A stretch of 6,634 nt of DNA from CAZXVW01 sp964644025 (GTDB lineage Bacteria > Acidobacteriota > Terriglobia > Bryobacterales > Bryobacteraceae). The translations under genes and the position numbers were made by a program. The notes below the pieces were generated by a model. It was not told the DNA's origin and did no database searches. It saw nothing but the letters and a program-made list of their open reading frames with translations. Below are positions 1 to 5,995 of this stretch, one piece after another. Position 1 is the first letter of the stretch. The number at the start of each line of letters is the position of its first letter. The stretch spans positions 1-6,634 of the forward strand of contig CAZXVW010000215.1 in NCBI GenBank assembly GCA_964644025.1. Reading direction: 5' to 3'.

Positions 1-573
1 GGGCGGCAAGGGGTCAACGCCGTGGTCCGGCGGCCGGAAATAAGGGTCGAAGAAACTGCCCGGCGATCCCCAGGCGTTTCCTCCAATGTTGATATCAAAG
101 CCGTGGCGCGTGGGCCGGTAGTCCTCCTCGTCCGGCTCGCCGCGCGGCATCAAGTGCCACTTGCCCACGTGGGCCGTCTTGTATCCGGCGGCCTTGAGGG
201 CCTCGGCGATGGTGGTGTACTTGTGTTCCAGCTTCATCGTCCAGTCCGGCACCTTGAGCTTGGCGTAGGGCCGGACGTGCCCGCGAATCCAGTCAGTGAC
301 GTGGGTTCGCGCAGGATACATTCCCGTCATCATCGCCGCCCGGGTGGGCGAACAGACCGTGCAAGCCGCGTAGGCGTTGGTGAAGCGCATGCCGTCGGCG
401 GCCAGTTGGTCGATGGCCGGAGTCTGGTACAAGTCGCTGCCGAACACACCGAGGTCGGTCCAGCCAAGGTCATCCACGAGCAGGATCAGGAAGTTGGGGC
501 GTTCGGCCCGCTCGGTGGACGAGCAGGCCGTCAGGGAAAGCAGAACGAGTATTGGCAATAGGCTACGTCGCAT
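1..573 (-). CDS. Sulfatase, predicted lipoprotein (3' end missing)
   Basis: The N-terminal 191 residues of a sulfatase, an enzyme that hydrolyses sulfate esters; the gene continues past the left edge. The start is ATG at 573, with GGAG two bases upstream (a short spacing). Residues 1-17 form a lipoprotein signal: two Arg, a Leu-rich core and the lipobox LTAC with Cys17, so the protein is probably lipid-anchored in the envelope. The alkaline-phosphatase-like fold starts with NFLILLVDDLG (27-37), where the paired Asp are metal ligands in this family. The sulfatase signature CSPTR is at 74-78, and Cys74 (352-354) is the residue converted to formylglycine. A second family motif, GKWHL, is at 137-141. 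It lies 52 bp downstream of the deacetylase gene on the same strand and probably shares its transcript. Cytoplasmic or periplasmic maturation by a formylglycine-generating enzyme would be needed; none is in the window. The substrate cannot be read from this portion. Confidence 0.93.
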   Translation of the reverse strand, partial: MRRSLLPILVLLSLTACSSTERAERPNFLILLVDDLGWTDLGVFGSDLYQTPAIDQLAADGMRFTNAYAACTVCSPTRAAMMTGMYPARTHVTDWIRGHVRPYAKLKVPDWTMKLEHKYTTIAEALKAAGYKTAHVGKWHLMPRGEPDEEDYRPTRHGFDINIGGNAWGSPGSFFDPYFRPPDHGVDPLPP

Positions 574-625
574 AACTCCGACAGCTTATCAAGCCAGCGG
601 GACCGCCGGGGAAGGATGCGCCGAG

Positions 626-1468
626 TCAGGGCTTGCGCACGGTTTCGCCGCCATCAAGATCGTTGTAACCGACCAGTTCAATGCCCTCATCATGGAGCGC
701 GTTCCGCGTGGCCGGCGCCACCAGCGCTTCCAGTTCCCGCTCGCGCGAATCCGTCAGTCGCGTCGGCGCGGCCCGAAGCTCGTCCGTGCAAAAACCCGGA
801 TGACACATGAATTCGGTCACCCCGGGCGGGAGCTGCCGGAACAGGCCGGGGAGATCGGCGGCCCCGAAGTGTCCCGTGATCTGGAAACCGGCAAAGTGAT
901 CCGTGCTCCGGCGCCCGTGTCGGTCGAGCGCACGCCGGAACCAGGGACGCAGCAGCCGCAAGGAACGGCTCGCCAGCCGCGCGCAGACCGGAGTGCCGGA
1001 CGGCACGTTTTTGAGCGGAACATCAAATGGCGCCCGCACCCACGGGATGGCGAATTCCGCCGCTATCCGTCCGAGAGCATCGAGCACCGGCGGCAGCAAG
1101 TGCGTGTGCTTGTGAGTATCCAGATGGGTGGGGCGGATGCCGGCCGCGAGCACCTTCCGGACCTGCGCTTCCAGCTCCTCCCGAATGGGAATCCGGCCCA
1201 CGGCGATGGCTGCCAGCAGCGCCGCAACCGACCCCGGCAACCCCCGGCCTGGGTCCAACACTGACCAGCCTCCGACCAGCACCAGGTGGCAGCCGACGTC
1301 CAGCCCAGGGCTTTCCAGCGCCAGGCGCACGGCGTCATCAAAGGCATCCCCGTTGGGCATCAATGTCGCAGCGGTAAGAATTCCGTGGCGGTGAGCCTCG
1401 ATGATGCCCCGGTTCACGCCGCGCGTGAGGCCGAAATCGTCCGCGTTGACAATCAGCCGTCGTTGCAA
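626..1468 (-). CDS. ChbG/HpnK (YdjC)-family carbohydrate deacetylase
   Basis: A 280-aa protein of the YdjC family, metal-dependent enzymes that remove acetyl groups from N-acetylated sugars. It opens with RRLIVNADDFGLT (residues 3-15), whose Asp pair is the family hallmark. His61 lies in GCHLVLVGG, and a His-rich metal/catalytic motif THLDTHKHTH spans 114-123. Later family motifs are DHFAGFQITG (190-199) and EFMCHPGF (219-226). Length fits the family (about 250-290 aa). Characterised members include ChbG, which deacetylates chitooligosaccharides, and HpnK, which deacetylates N-acetylglucosaminyl bacteriohopanetetrol. The N-terminal half looks closest to HpnK to my eye, but substrate cannot be assigned from sequence alone. 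The start is TTG at 1468: the family N-terminus begins exactly here and no ATG or GTG fits. A possible GGGAG lies 14 bases upstream, so the ribosome site is weak. It sits 49 bp after the MCE gene and 52 bp before the sulfatase. Confidence 0.9.
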   Translation of the reverse strand: MQRRLIVNADDFGLTRGVNRGIIEAHRHGILTAATLMPNGDAFDDAVRLALESPGLDVGCHLVLVGGWSVLDPGRGLPGSVAALLAAIAVGRIPIREELEAQVRKVLAAGIRPTHLDTHKHTHLLPPVLDALGRIAAEFAIPWVRAPFDVPLKNVPSGTPVCARLASRSLRLLRPWFRRALDRHGRRSTDHFAGFQITGHFGAADLPGLFRQLPPGVTEFMCHPGFCTDELRAAPTRLTDSRERELEALVAPATRNALHDEGIELVGYNDLDGGETVRKP

Positions 1469-1517
1469 GATCGAAATAGCGCTCCCGGCCGGGCCGGGAC
1501 AAAACCGCCGTCCGCCG

Positions 1518-2591
1518 TCAGAACAAGGAGAGTTTGATGCGCAGAAACTTCTTCGGGTTGGCGCGAAAGTCCTTCATGAGCTGGTGCAGCTCCTCGCTGG
1601 CGCCGTTCAGCGACTCGTACATTTGTGGATTTACCACGAGCTGCCCGATCGTGCCCTCCCCGGTGTTGATTTTCTCCAGCAAGGTGTCCACTCGACCGGC
1701 CACCGAAGTAATCCGCCGATGCAGCTCCTCGTCCTTCAGCAGCTTTCCCGCCGTTCCCTTGCCAGCGTTGAGGTCGGCCACCAGTTGGCGGAGTTCGGCC
1801 ACCGTGTCCTGCACTTCGTTGTACACGGCGGGGTCACGGAGAAGCTTGCCGATGGTTCCCTGTCCCTCTTCCACGTCTTCGATCATCTGGTCGACCCGGG
1901 CCATCGAATCACGCAGGTCCTTGTACAGCGAAGGATCGTAGAGCAGCTTGCCCACAGTCCCTTCCCCCTTGTTGAGTGCCGCGGTGACTTTGTGGGCCTC
2001 GGCCACCGTGCCGGTCAGGTGATCATAGAGCGTCTCATCGGTCAGCAGTTTGCCGAGCGTGCCCTGGCCCCCCTCAATGTTGCCCACAATGGCTTCGACC
2101 CGCTTCAGAATGCTCTGCAACGACGTCAACACCTCGTAGCCGCTGGCTACCACCGCCTCGAACTCGCGGGTGTCCAAACTCGGAATTTCGCTGCCCGGCT
2201 GCACCGGGGTGGTTCCCCTGCCCCGCTTGATATTGATGTATTTGCTGCCGAGCACGTTCTCCGAGGCGATCGCCGCCTGGGAATCGGTCGGGATGTTCCG
2301 CAACATCTCCTCGACGATTTCCATCGTGATCCGGATGATGCGTCTCGGATCGCTCTCCCCGGATAGCTCCACTTTCCGGATGTTTCCAATCAGGATGCCG
2401 TTGAGGCGGACCGGCGAGCCTGGCGTGAGGGCGGCTGAGTCGCTCATGTAAGTGTAAAGCACCACGTTGCGGGAAAAGAACTTGCGTTCCCCGGTGAACA
2501 GAAACACAAGAATCCCGAGAAGGACCAGCGCAAAAATCGCCATGATCCCGACTTTGAGCTGCGCCCACCTGACTTTCTTCACCGAAGGCAT
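1518..2591 (-). CDS. mlaD: MlaD-type MCE protein with five 34-residue C-terminal repeats
   Basis: A 357-aa substrate-binding subunit of an Mla-like lipid transporter. Residues 1-10 are basic and cytoplasmic, 13-33 form one membrane segment, and the MCE domain spans about 41-124 (features include TPGSPVRLNGILIG at 56-69 and VLGSKYINIKRG at 113-124). MCE domains form hexameric rings that pass lipids through the periplasm. Unlike E. coli MlaD (about 183 aa), there is a long helical C-terminal half. It contains five units of exactly 34 residues, each starting with G-x-G-T-x-G-K-L-L or a close variant at 175, 209, 243, 277 and 311, followed by an aspartate/asparagine turn and a predicted amphipathic helix. 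The tail KKFLRIKLSLF (347-357) is basic and hydrophobic. ATG start at 2591, 14 bp after the ATPase stop. Ribosome site is weak (AAAGAA). The assignment to the MCE family is firm; the symbol is by homology. Confidence 0.93.
   Translation of the reverse strand: MPSVKKVRWAQLKVGIMAIFALVLLGILVFLFTGERKFFSRNVVLYTYMSDSAALTPGSPVRLNGILIGNIRKVELSGESDPRRIIRITMEIVEEMLRNIPTDSQAAIASENVLGSKYINIKRGRGTTPVQPGSEIPSLDTREFEAVVASGYEVLTSLQSILKRVEAIVGNIEGGQGTLGKLLTDETLYDHLTGTVAEAHKVTAALNKGEGTVGKLLYDPSLYKDLRDSMARVDQMIEDVEEGQGTIGKLLRDPAVYNEVQDTVAELRQLVADLNAGKGTAGKLLKDEELHRRITSVAGRVDTLLEKINTGEGTIGQLVVNPQMYESLNGASEELHQLMKDFRANPKKFLRIKLSLF
1560..2069 (-). repeat. Five tandem 102-bp (34-residue) coding repeats in the MCE gene
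   Basis: Five consecutive units, each exactly 34 codons, fill residues 175-344 of the MCE protein with no spacer or length change. The conserved core of each unit is a glycine loop: GQGTLGKLL, GEGTVGKLL, GQGTIGKLL, GKGTAGKLL and GEGTIGQLV. The fifth unit is the most divergent (GQLV in place of GKLL). The rest of each unit shows a D/N-x-x-(L/M/V)-(Y/H) element, then a heptad-like helix. The DNA is diverged between units, so the conservation is at protein level and the array is not a recent expansion. Confidence 0.85.
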
Positions 2592-2605
2592 TTTCGTTGT
2601 TCTTT

Positions 2606-3439
2606 TTAGTCCCTAAGTCGTTTCACAAACTTCCGTATGTAGGAATCAGAGGACGCCTCTAACTCCTGTTGCGCTCCCTGGAAAACCAGGCGGCCCGCGC
2701 GCAAAACCAGGAACTTCGTCCGTACGTTGTCCCGCGAGCCCTCGCGCACCGTGCGGACCAGATCTCCTGTTTCCGCATTGTACCGGTAGTTGGCCAGCAG
2801 GTGCCCGTCCTGGTACCGGTGGGTCACCATCACGGTGGTGGTGTTCTTTGTGTCGCGTTCCATCACGATCAGGACCATGATGCGGTGCGCTGTAATGGGA
2901 TCCAGTCCCGCCGTGGGTGAATCATACAGCACCAGCGGCGGCTCGGTGACATTGGCGCGGGCAATCCCTACCCGGCGCCGCATCCCACCGGAGAGTTCAC
3001 TGGGGAACTTGTCCAGGGTATCGCCCAGCTCGACGAATTCCAGCGCCTCCTTTACCCGGTCGTGAACCTGCTCCGGGGGGCAATGAACGGCCCGTTGGTT
3101 GACCAGCGGGTAGGCTACGTTCTCCTCTATCGTCAACGAGTCGAACAAACCACCTTCTTGGAACAGCATGCCTACCTTGCTTCGCAAATCCACCAGGTCC
3201 CGCTCCGGCAACCGTGAGATCTCTTCTCCAAACAGGTACACACGGCCCTCCTCGGGCTTCAGCAGCCCCACGGCCGTCTTCAGCAGCACCGTCTTGCCGC
3301 TGCCAGCCGCCCCGAGAATCACGCAGGATTCGCCGGCATTCAGCGCGAAGGAAACCCGTTCCAGGGCAGCCGTCTCATCGTCGAACCGAACCGTAACATC
3401 CTCGAAGCGCAGGACCGACTCGCTGGGGCTCTCCGGCAT
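2606..3439 (-). CDS. mlaF: MlaF-type ABC transporter ATPase, Walker B Glu replaced by Ser
   Basis: A 277-aa nucleotide-binding subunit that would power the MlaE permease. Walker A is GAAGSGKT (43-50), the Q-loop glutamine is Gln94, the ABC signature is LSGGM (149-153), Walker B plus D-loop is LVLYDSPTAGLD (169-180), and the H-loop histidine is His207. In Walker B the residue after Asp173 is Ser174 (codon TCA, 2918-2920), where nearly all active ABC ATPases have the catalytic Glu. Between His207 and the final strand (FLVLRAGRLVFQG, 243-255) there is a loop about 20 residues longer than in E. coli MlaF. The start is ATG at 3439, giving an N-terminus beginning just before the first strand (VLRFEDVTV) and 8 bp after the permease stop. 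A GTG at 3451, overlapping that stop as GTGA, is an alternative. The reading frame stays open to 3673, but that extension is inside the permease gene and is not coding in this frame. Confidence 0.92.
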   Translation of the reverse strand: MPESPSESVLRFEDVTVRFDDETAALERVSFALNAGESCVILGAAGSGKTVLLKTAVGLLKPEEGRVYLFGEEISRLPERDLVDLRSKVGMLFQEGGLFDSLTIEENVAYPLVNQRAVHCPPEQVHDRVKEALEFVELGDTLDKFPSELSGGMRRRVGIARANVTEPPLVLYDSPTAGLDPITAHRIMVLIVMERDTKNTTTVMVTHRYQDGHLLANYRYNAETGDLVRTVREGSRDNVRTKFLVLRAGRLVFQGAQQELEASSDSYIRKFVKRLRD

Positions 3440-3447
3440 CGACGCGG

Positions 3448-4206
3448 TCACAAGCTCACGAACAGCTTTCCGATAAAGAACGTAAGCACGAATATCCAGA
3501 CCGAGGCAACCACGACGGCCCGCGTCGTCGAGCGCCCCACTCCCTGCGTTCCTCCCGTCGTAGTCATCCCGTAGTAGCATCCGACCATGGCGATTACGAT
3601 CGCAAATACCAGGGGTTTCAGCAAGCCCTGGGCAATGTCGTTGTACTCCAGCGCCCGCCAACTGCTGCTCCAATACTGGGCCGCCGTCGTCAACCGCAGC
3701 AGCGGACAGGCCACCAGGTACCCGCCGACCATGCCGATGAAGTCCGCGATGATGGTCAGCAGCGGCAGCACAATGCAGGTGGCGATCAGCCGCGGCGTCA
3801 CCAGCTTTTGCACCGGGTCGGTGCCGAGCGCCCGCATGGCGTCGATCTGCTCGGTGACCTTCATTGAGCCCAGTTCGCTGGCGATCCCGCTGGCGTTGCG
3901 CCCGGCTACCAGCAACGCCGACAGCACCGGTCCCATTTCCCGGACCAGTGAAATGGATACGATCTGCCCGACCTGGTTGGTCGCCCCGTACTGGTTCAGG
4001 GCACGGGACATCTGCAAGGCCATGATGGCCCCGGAGAAAAACCCCGTCAAGGCGACGATGGGAAGGCTCCCCACGCCGATCGAGTCCATCTGCAACGAGA
4101 TGTCGTCGAAATAGTGGGGCTTGCGGAATATGTTTCGGACGGCCCGGCCAGACAGGACGAAGAATTCCTGGAAGGCGAGGACAGGTGGTTTCAGAACATC
4201 GAACAA
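3448..4206 (-). CDS. mlaE: MlaE-type lipid transporter permease
   Basis: A 252-aa membrane permease of the MlaE/Ttg2B family, the dimeric inner-membrane channel that couples the MlaF ATPase to the MCE ring. It has an N-terminal amphipathic region (1-40), then hydrophobic segments near 47-66, 84-104, 142-168, 195-215 and 230-250. The family core is clear: REMGPVLSALLVAGR (89-103), ELGSMKVTEQIDAM (111-124) and, near the end, CYYGMTTTGGTQGVGRST (210-227). Length matches the family (about 250-260 aa). The start is TTG at 4206, not ATG: an in-frame stop lies at 4222-4224 and a GAGGG ribosome site at 4216-4220 sits nine bases upstream, while the next internal Met is residue 40. It is the first gene of the minus-strand operon and is divergent from the P1 peptidase gene, 85 bp away. 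Confidence 0.95.
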   Translation of the reverse strand: MFDVLKPPVLAFQEFFVLSGRAVRNIFRKPHYFDDISLQMDSIGVGSLPIVALTGFFSGAIMALQMSRALNQYGATNQVGQIVSISLVREMGPVLSALLVAGRNASGIASELGSMKVTEQIDAMRALGTDPVQKLVTPRLIATCIVLPLLTIIADFIGMVGGYLVACPLLRLTTAAQYWSSSWRALEYNDIAQGLLKPLVFAIVIAMVGCYYGMTTTGGTQGVGRSTTRAVVVASVWIFVLTFFIGKLFVSL

Positions 4207-4291
4207 GCCGCTAATCCCTCGTCATTTTGATGCTACCATACTAACCGGCCCCTGCCGGCGCTGTTGCCCGCGGGCGGAGTTGGTTCTCTTG
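4207..4291. promoter_or_regulatory. Divergent intergenic region, probable promoters of the Mla operon and the P1 peptidase gene
   Basis: This 85-bp spacer separates two divergently read genes, so both promoters should lie here or overlap the gene starts. The stretch 4221-4244 is AT-rich compared with its surroundings. On the minus strand it contains TAGTAT and TATGGT, and on the plus strand CATACT, all weak -10 candidates; no convincing -35 box pairs with them. A small inverted repeat, CCGGC-CCCT-GCCGG (4245-4258), adjoins the AT-rich core. Promoter placement is inferred from the gene layout, not from strong motifs. Confidence 0.35.
4216..4220 (-). promoter_or_regulatory. Ribosome binding site that supports the TTG start of mlaE
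   Basis: The minus strand reads GAGGG here, nine bases before the TTG at 4206. This good Shine-Dalgarno match, with an in-frame stop just upstream, is the reason for choosing the TTG codon as the start. Confidence 0.6.
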
Positions 4292-5254
4292 ATGAAAGGC
4301 CTTACTGATATTTCCGGAATCCTGGTGGGACATGCTTCCGACTATGAAGGACTCACCGGCTGCACGGCGATTCTTTGCGAACGCGGAACCGTGGCCGGCT
4401 GCGATATTCGTGGTTCGGCCACCGGCACCGAGGAGATCAACCTCCTGTCGCCGCTGCACCTGACCGATCGCATTCACGCGGTGACGCTGGCCGGCGGCAG
4501 TGCCTTCGGTCTGGAGGCCGCTAGCGGTGTGCGGCGGTATCTGGAAGGCAAGGGTATCGGCTTTGATACGAGATTCGCCAGGGTCCCGCTGGTGCCCGCC
4601 GCCATTCTCTACGATCTCGGCATCGGCAAGTCCGCCGCCCGGCCGACCCGCGAGATGGGCCAGGCCGCGGCGGCCGCGGCCACCGCCGAAGCCGTCACCG
4701 AAGGCGCCGTCGGAGCGGGCACCGGCGCCACTGTGGGCAAGCTGTTCGGCATGAGCCGGGCCATGAAATCCGGCCTCGGCTCGGCTACCGTTGAACTGGA
4801 AGGGGATCTGGCCGGCATCCGGGTGGCCGCTCTGGCCGCCGTCAACGCCTTCGGCGACGTCCGGGACCCCGCCACGGGCAAACTGATCGCCGGAGCGCGA
4901 GTTGCCCCACGCAGCCGCAAGCTGGCTGATACGGCCTCTTCGATGAAACGGGGGCAACGGCGGCCGGCCCGGCCGGGGGAGAACACTACGCTGGTTCTCG
5001 TCGCCACCAACGCCCGGCTGACGAAGCCTCAGGCCACCAAGCTCGCCCAGCTCGCCGGCGTTGGCGTGGCCCGCGCCATCAGCCCCGCCTGGACCACCGT
5101 GGACGGCGACATCACCATCGCTCTCTCGGCTGGCGAACACCGGGCCGATGTCAACGTTCTCGGCATCGCTGCGGCCGAGGCCGTCGCCGAAGCGATTGTA
5201 CGGGCCGTGCGGCGTGCTCCCACCCTTGGAGGAGTGCCGGGGCTGGCCGGCTGA
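4292..5254 (+). CDS. P1 (DmpA/S58)-family peptidase
   Basis: A 320-aa N-terminal-nucleophile peptidase of the DmpA family. Known members act as L-aminopeptidase/D-esterase (DmpA) or beta-peptidyl aminopeptidase (BapA), and mature by cutting themselves into alpha and beta chains. Typical features are GLTDISGILVGHASD (3-17), the glycine-rich TLAGGSAFGLEAA (65-77), GAGTGATVGK (141-150) and NTTLVLVATNARLT (231-244). By alignment from memory with the Gly-Ser cleavage site of DmpA, self-cleavage should fall between Asn231 and Thr232, making Thr232 the nucleophile instead of Ser. There is no signal peptide, so the enzyme is probably cytoplasmic. The ATG at 4292 is preferred because the family N-terminus begins there; GGAG lies 12 bases upstream. 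The frame stays open back to 4121, but that part overlaps the permease gene and looks unlike the family. An alanine run (125-131) is low complexity. Physiological substrate unknown. Confidence 0.9.
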   Translation: MKGLTDISGILVGHASDYEGLTGCTAILCERGTVAGCDIRGSATGTEEINLLSPLHLTDRIHAVTLAGGSAFGLEAASGVRRYLEGKGIGFDTRFARVPLVPAAILYDLGIGKSAARPTREMGQAAAAAATAEAVTEGAVGAGTGATVGKLFGMSRAMKSGLGSATVELEGDLAGIRVAALAAVNAFGDVRDPATGKLIAGARVAPRSRKLADTASSMKRGQRRPARPGENTTLVLVATNARLTKPQATKLAQLAGVGVARAISPAWTTVDGDITIALSAGEHRADVNVLGIAAAEAVAEAIVRAVRRAPTLGGVPGLAG

Positions 5255-5331
5255 TCCTGCCGAACGCCTCAGCCCCCAGCGCGAGCCTCGTTATCCCGCC
5301 CCTCCGGGCCGATGCTACACTGGCCACAGAG

Positions 5332-5595
5332 GTGGCTTTGCGGAAATCCTTGCGACTCACCGCCGGCTTTGGGCTGGTGCTTCTCGGTGTTATCGGATGG
5401 GTGGTGCCCGTGATGCCGGGATGGGTTTTCGTCATTTCCGGGCTTCTTATCCTGAGCGATTACTTCCCCCCGGTGAAGCGCTTGCTCGAGTGGGCGAAGC
5501 GGAAAGCCGCCGCTGCGGTCCCCGGCAACTGGCGCCCGAGCACCCCGCCCGCACCCGGGCCCGGGCAACAGCGGAAGAACCGGCCCGGACACTGA
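5332..5595 (+). CDS. Small PGPGW-type membrane protein
   Basis: An 87-aa protein resembling the PGPGW family of putative transmembrane proteins, which have no established function. Residues 7-23 and 30-43 are hydrophobic and flank the family signature, here PVMPGW (26-31), so it is likely a two-helix hairpin in the inner membrane. A basic amphipathic stretch follows (KRLLEWAKRK, 49-58). The last 25 or so residues are rich in Pro, Gly, Arg and Gln and are probably disordered. The start is GTG at 5332; TTG at 5338, which would have AGAGGTGG just upstream, is an alternative and would remove only two residues. It lies 77 bp after the P1 peptidase on the same strand and may be cotranscribed, though TACACT at 5316-5321 could be a separate -10 box. 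Confidence 0.75.
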   Translation: MALRKSLRLTAGFGLVLLGVIGWVVPVMPGWVFVISGLLILSDYFPPVKRLLEWAKRKAAAAVPGNWRPSTPPAPGPGQQRKNRPGH

Positions 5596-5730
5596 AAAGA
5601 TTTCTCCCGCGCTCGTTGTGCCCCGTTTGGTCCAGCGTGCCCCATTCCCCGGCAGAAACAGAACGGGAACAGTGTGGCCGCAATCGAGGGAGAACAAGGG
5701 AAGGGTGCTGTTCGTAAGTTGTTGATTTGA
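5596..5730. other. Gene-free spacer, chromosome side of the tRNA fragment
   Basis: No open frame with recognisable product lies here on either strand. A weak pair of inverted hexamers, GAACAG (5667-5672) and CTGTTC (5708-5713), is separated by 35 bases and is probably chance. I see no hairpin followed by a T-run, so no intrinsic terminator can be assigned to the PGPGW gene. Confidence 0.5.
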
Positions 5731-5783
5731 TGGTGCTGGAGGTGGGGGTCGAACCCACATGCCCCGTGAGGGGCGCGGGATTT
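5731..5783 (-). repeat. tRNA 3' fragment (class II, probably Leu): putative integration site of a mobile element
   Basis: Read on the minus strand this is the 3' part of a class II tRNA. In order: three A bases fitting anticodon-loop positions 36-38 (5781-5783), the 3' anticodon stem TCCCG (5776-5780), a long variable arm GCCCC-TCAC-GGGGC (5761-5774), a perfect T arm GTGGG-TTCGACC-CCCAC (5742-5758), the 3' acceptor strand CTCCAGC (5735-5741), discriminator A and encoded CCA (5731-5733). No matching 5' half (expected to begin GCTGGAG and carry a D arm) lies upstream, so this is not a working tRNA gene. The long variable arm with A73 suggests Leu; Tyr is possible because the base before the A triplet is T. 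Fragments that start in the anticodon loop and keep the 3' end are the usual product of tyrosine-integrase insertion into tRNA genes. The fragment and its identity to a class II tRNA are seen; the attachment-site role is inferred. Confidence 0.75.
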
Positions 5784-5823
5784 ATGCTTCAGGTTTCGAC
5801 GAAGCTGAAAGCACAATAGAATC

Positions 5824-5890
5824 GGGCGCTGTCAGGGGCCGAATCGCCGTGTTTAACGATTCTGATTGGCCGACAGCCGGTGTCGCGCCC
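5824..5890. repeat. Nested imperfect inverted repeat (possible long hairpin)
   Basis: Four short helices nest around one centre: GAATCG (5841-5846) with CGATTC (5857-5862) closing a ten-base loop; GGCC (5837-5840) with GGCC (5868-5871); CTGTC (5829-5833) with GACAG (5872-5876); and GGGCG (5824-5828) with CGCCC (5886-5890). Unpaired bulges separate them (5863-5867, 5834-5836, 5877-5885). Twenty base pairs over 67 bases is more than expected casually, but high GC raises the chance rate. Confidence 0.45.
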
Positions 5891-5995
5891 ATTCCCGGCT
5901 GTAGTTGGAATGCTCCAGGCCGCTGCCGCCAGGACCGAAAATCGTGAGGCCTTAGGATCTGAAAGCAGTAGGCAGTCAAAAGATCGCCCGAAAAC

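Noticed and set aside
22..561. 179-codon plus-strand frame opposite the sulfatase
   Set aside because: The opposite strand encodes a sulfatase with clear motifs over the whole range; the plus frame is a GC-driven shadow.
3440..3673. Extended N-terminus for the MlaF-like ATPase
   Set aside because: This stretch lies inside the mlaE coding region in another frame, and its translation has no ABC features; the ATPase fold begins just after the Met at 3439.
4121..4291. Extended N-terminus for the P1 peptidase
   Set aside because: It overlaps the start of mlaE on the other strand, is rich in Arg and Cys unlike the family, and the conserved family N-terminus begins right after 4292.
5667..5713. 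GAACAG/CTGTTC inverted pair as a terminator
   Set aside because: Six-base arms with a 35-base loop and no T-run do not make an intrinsic terminator.
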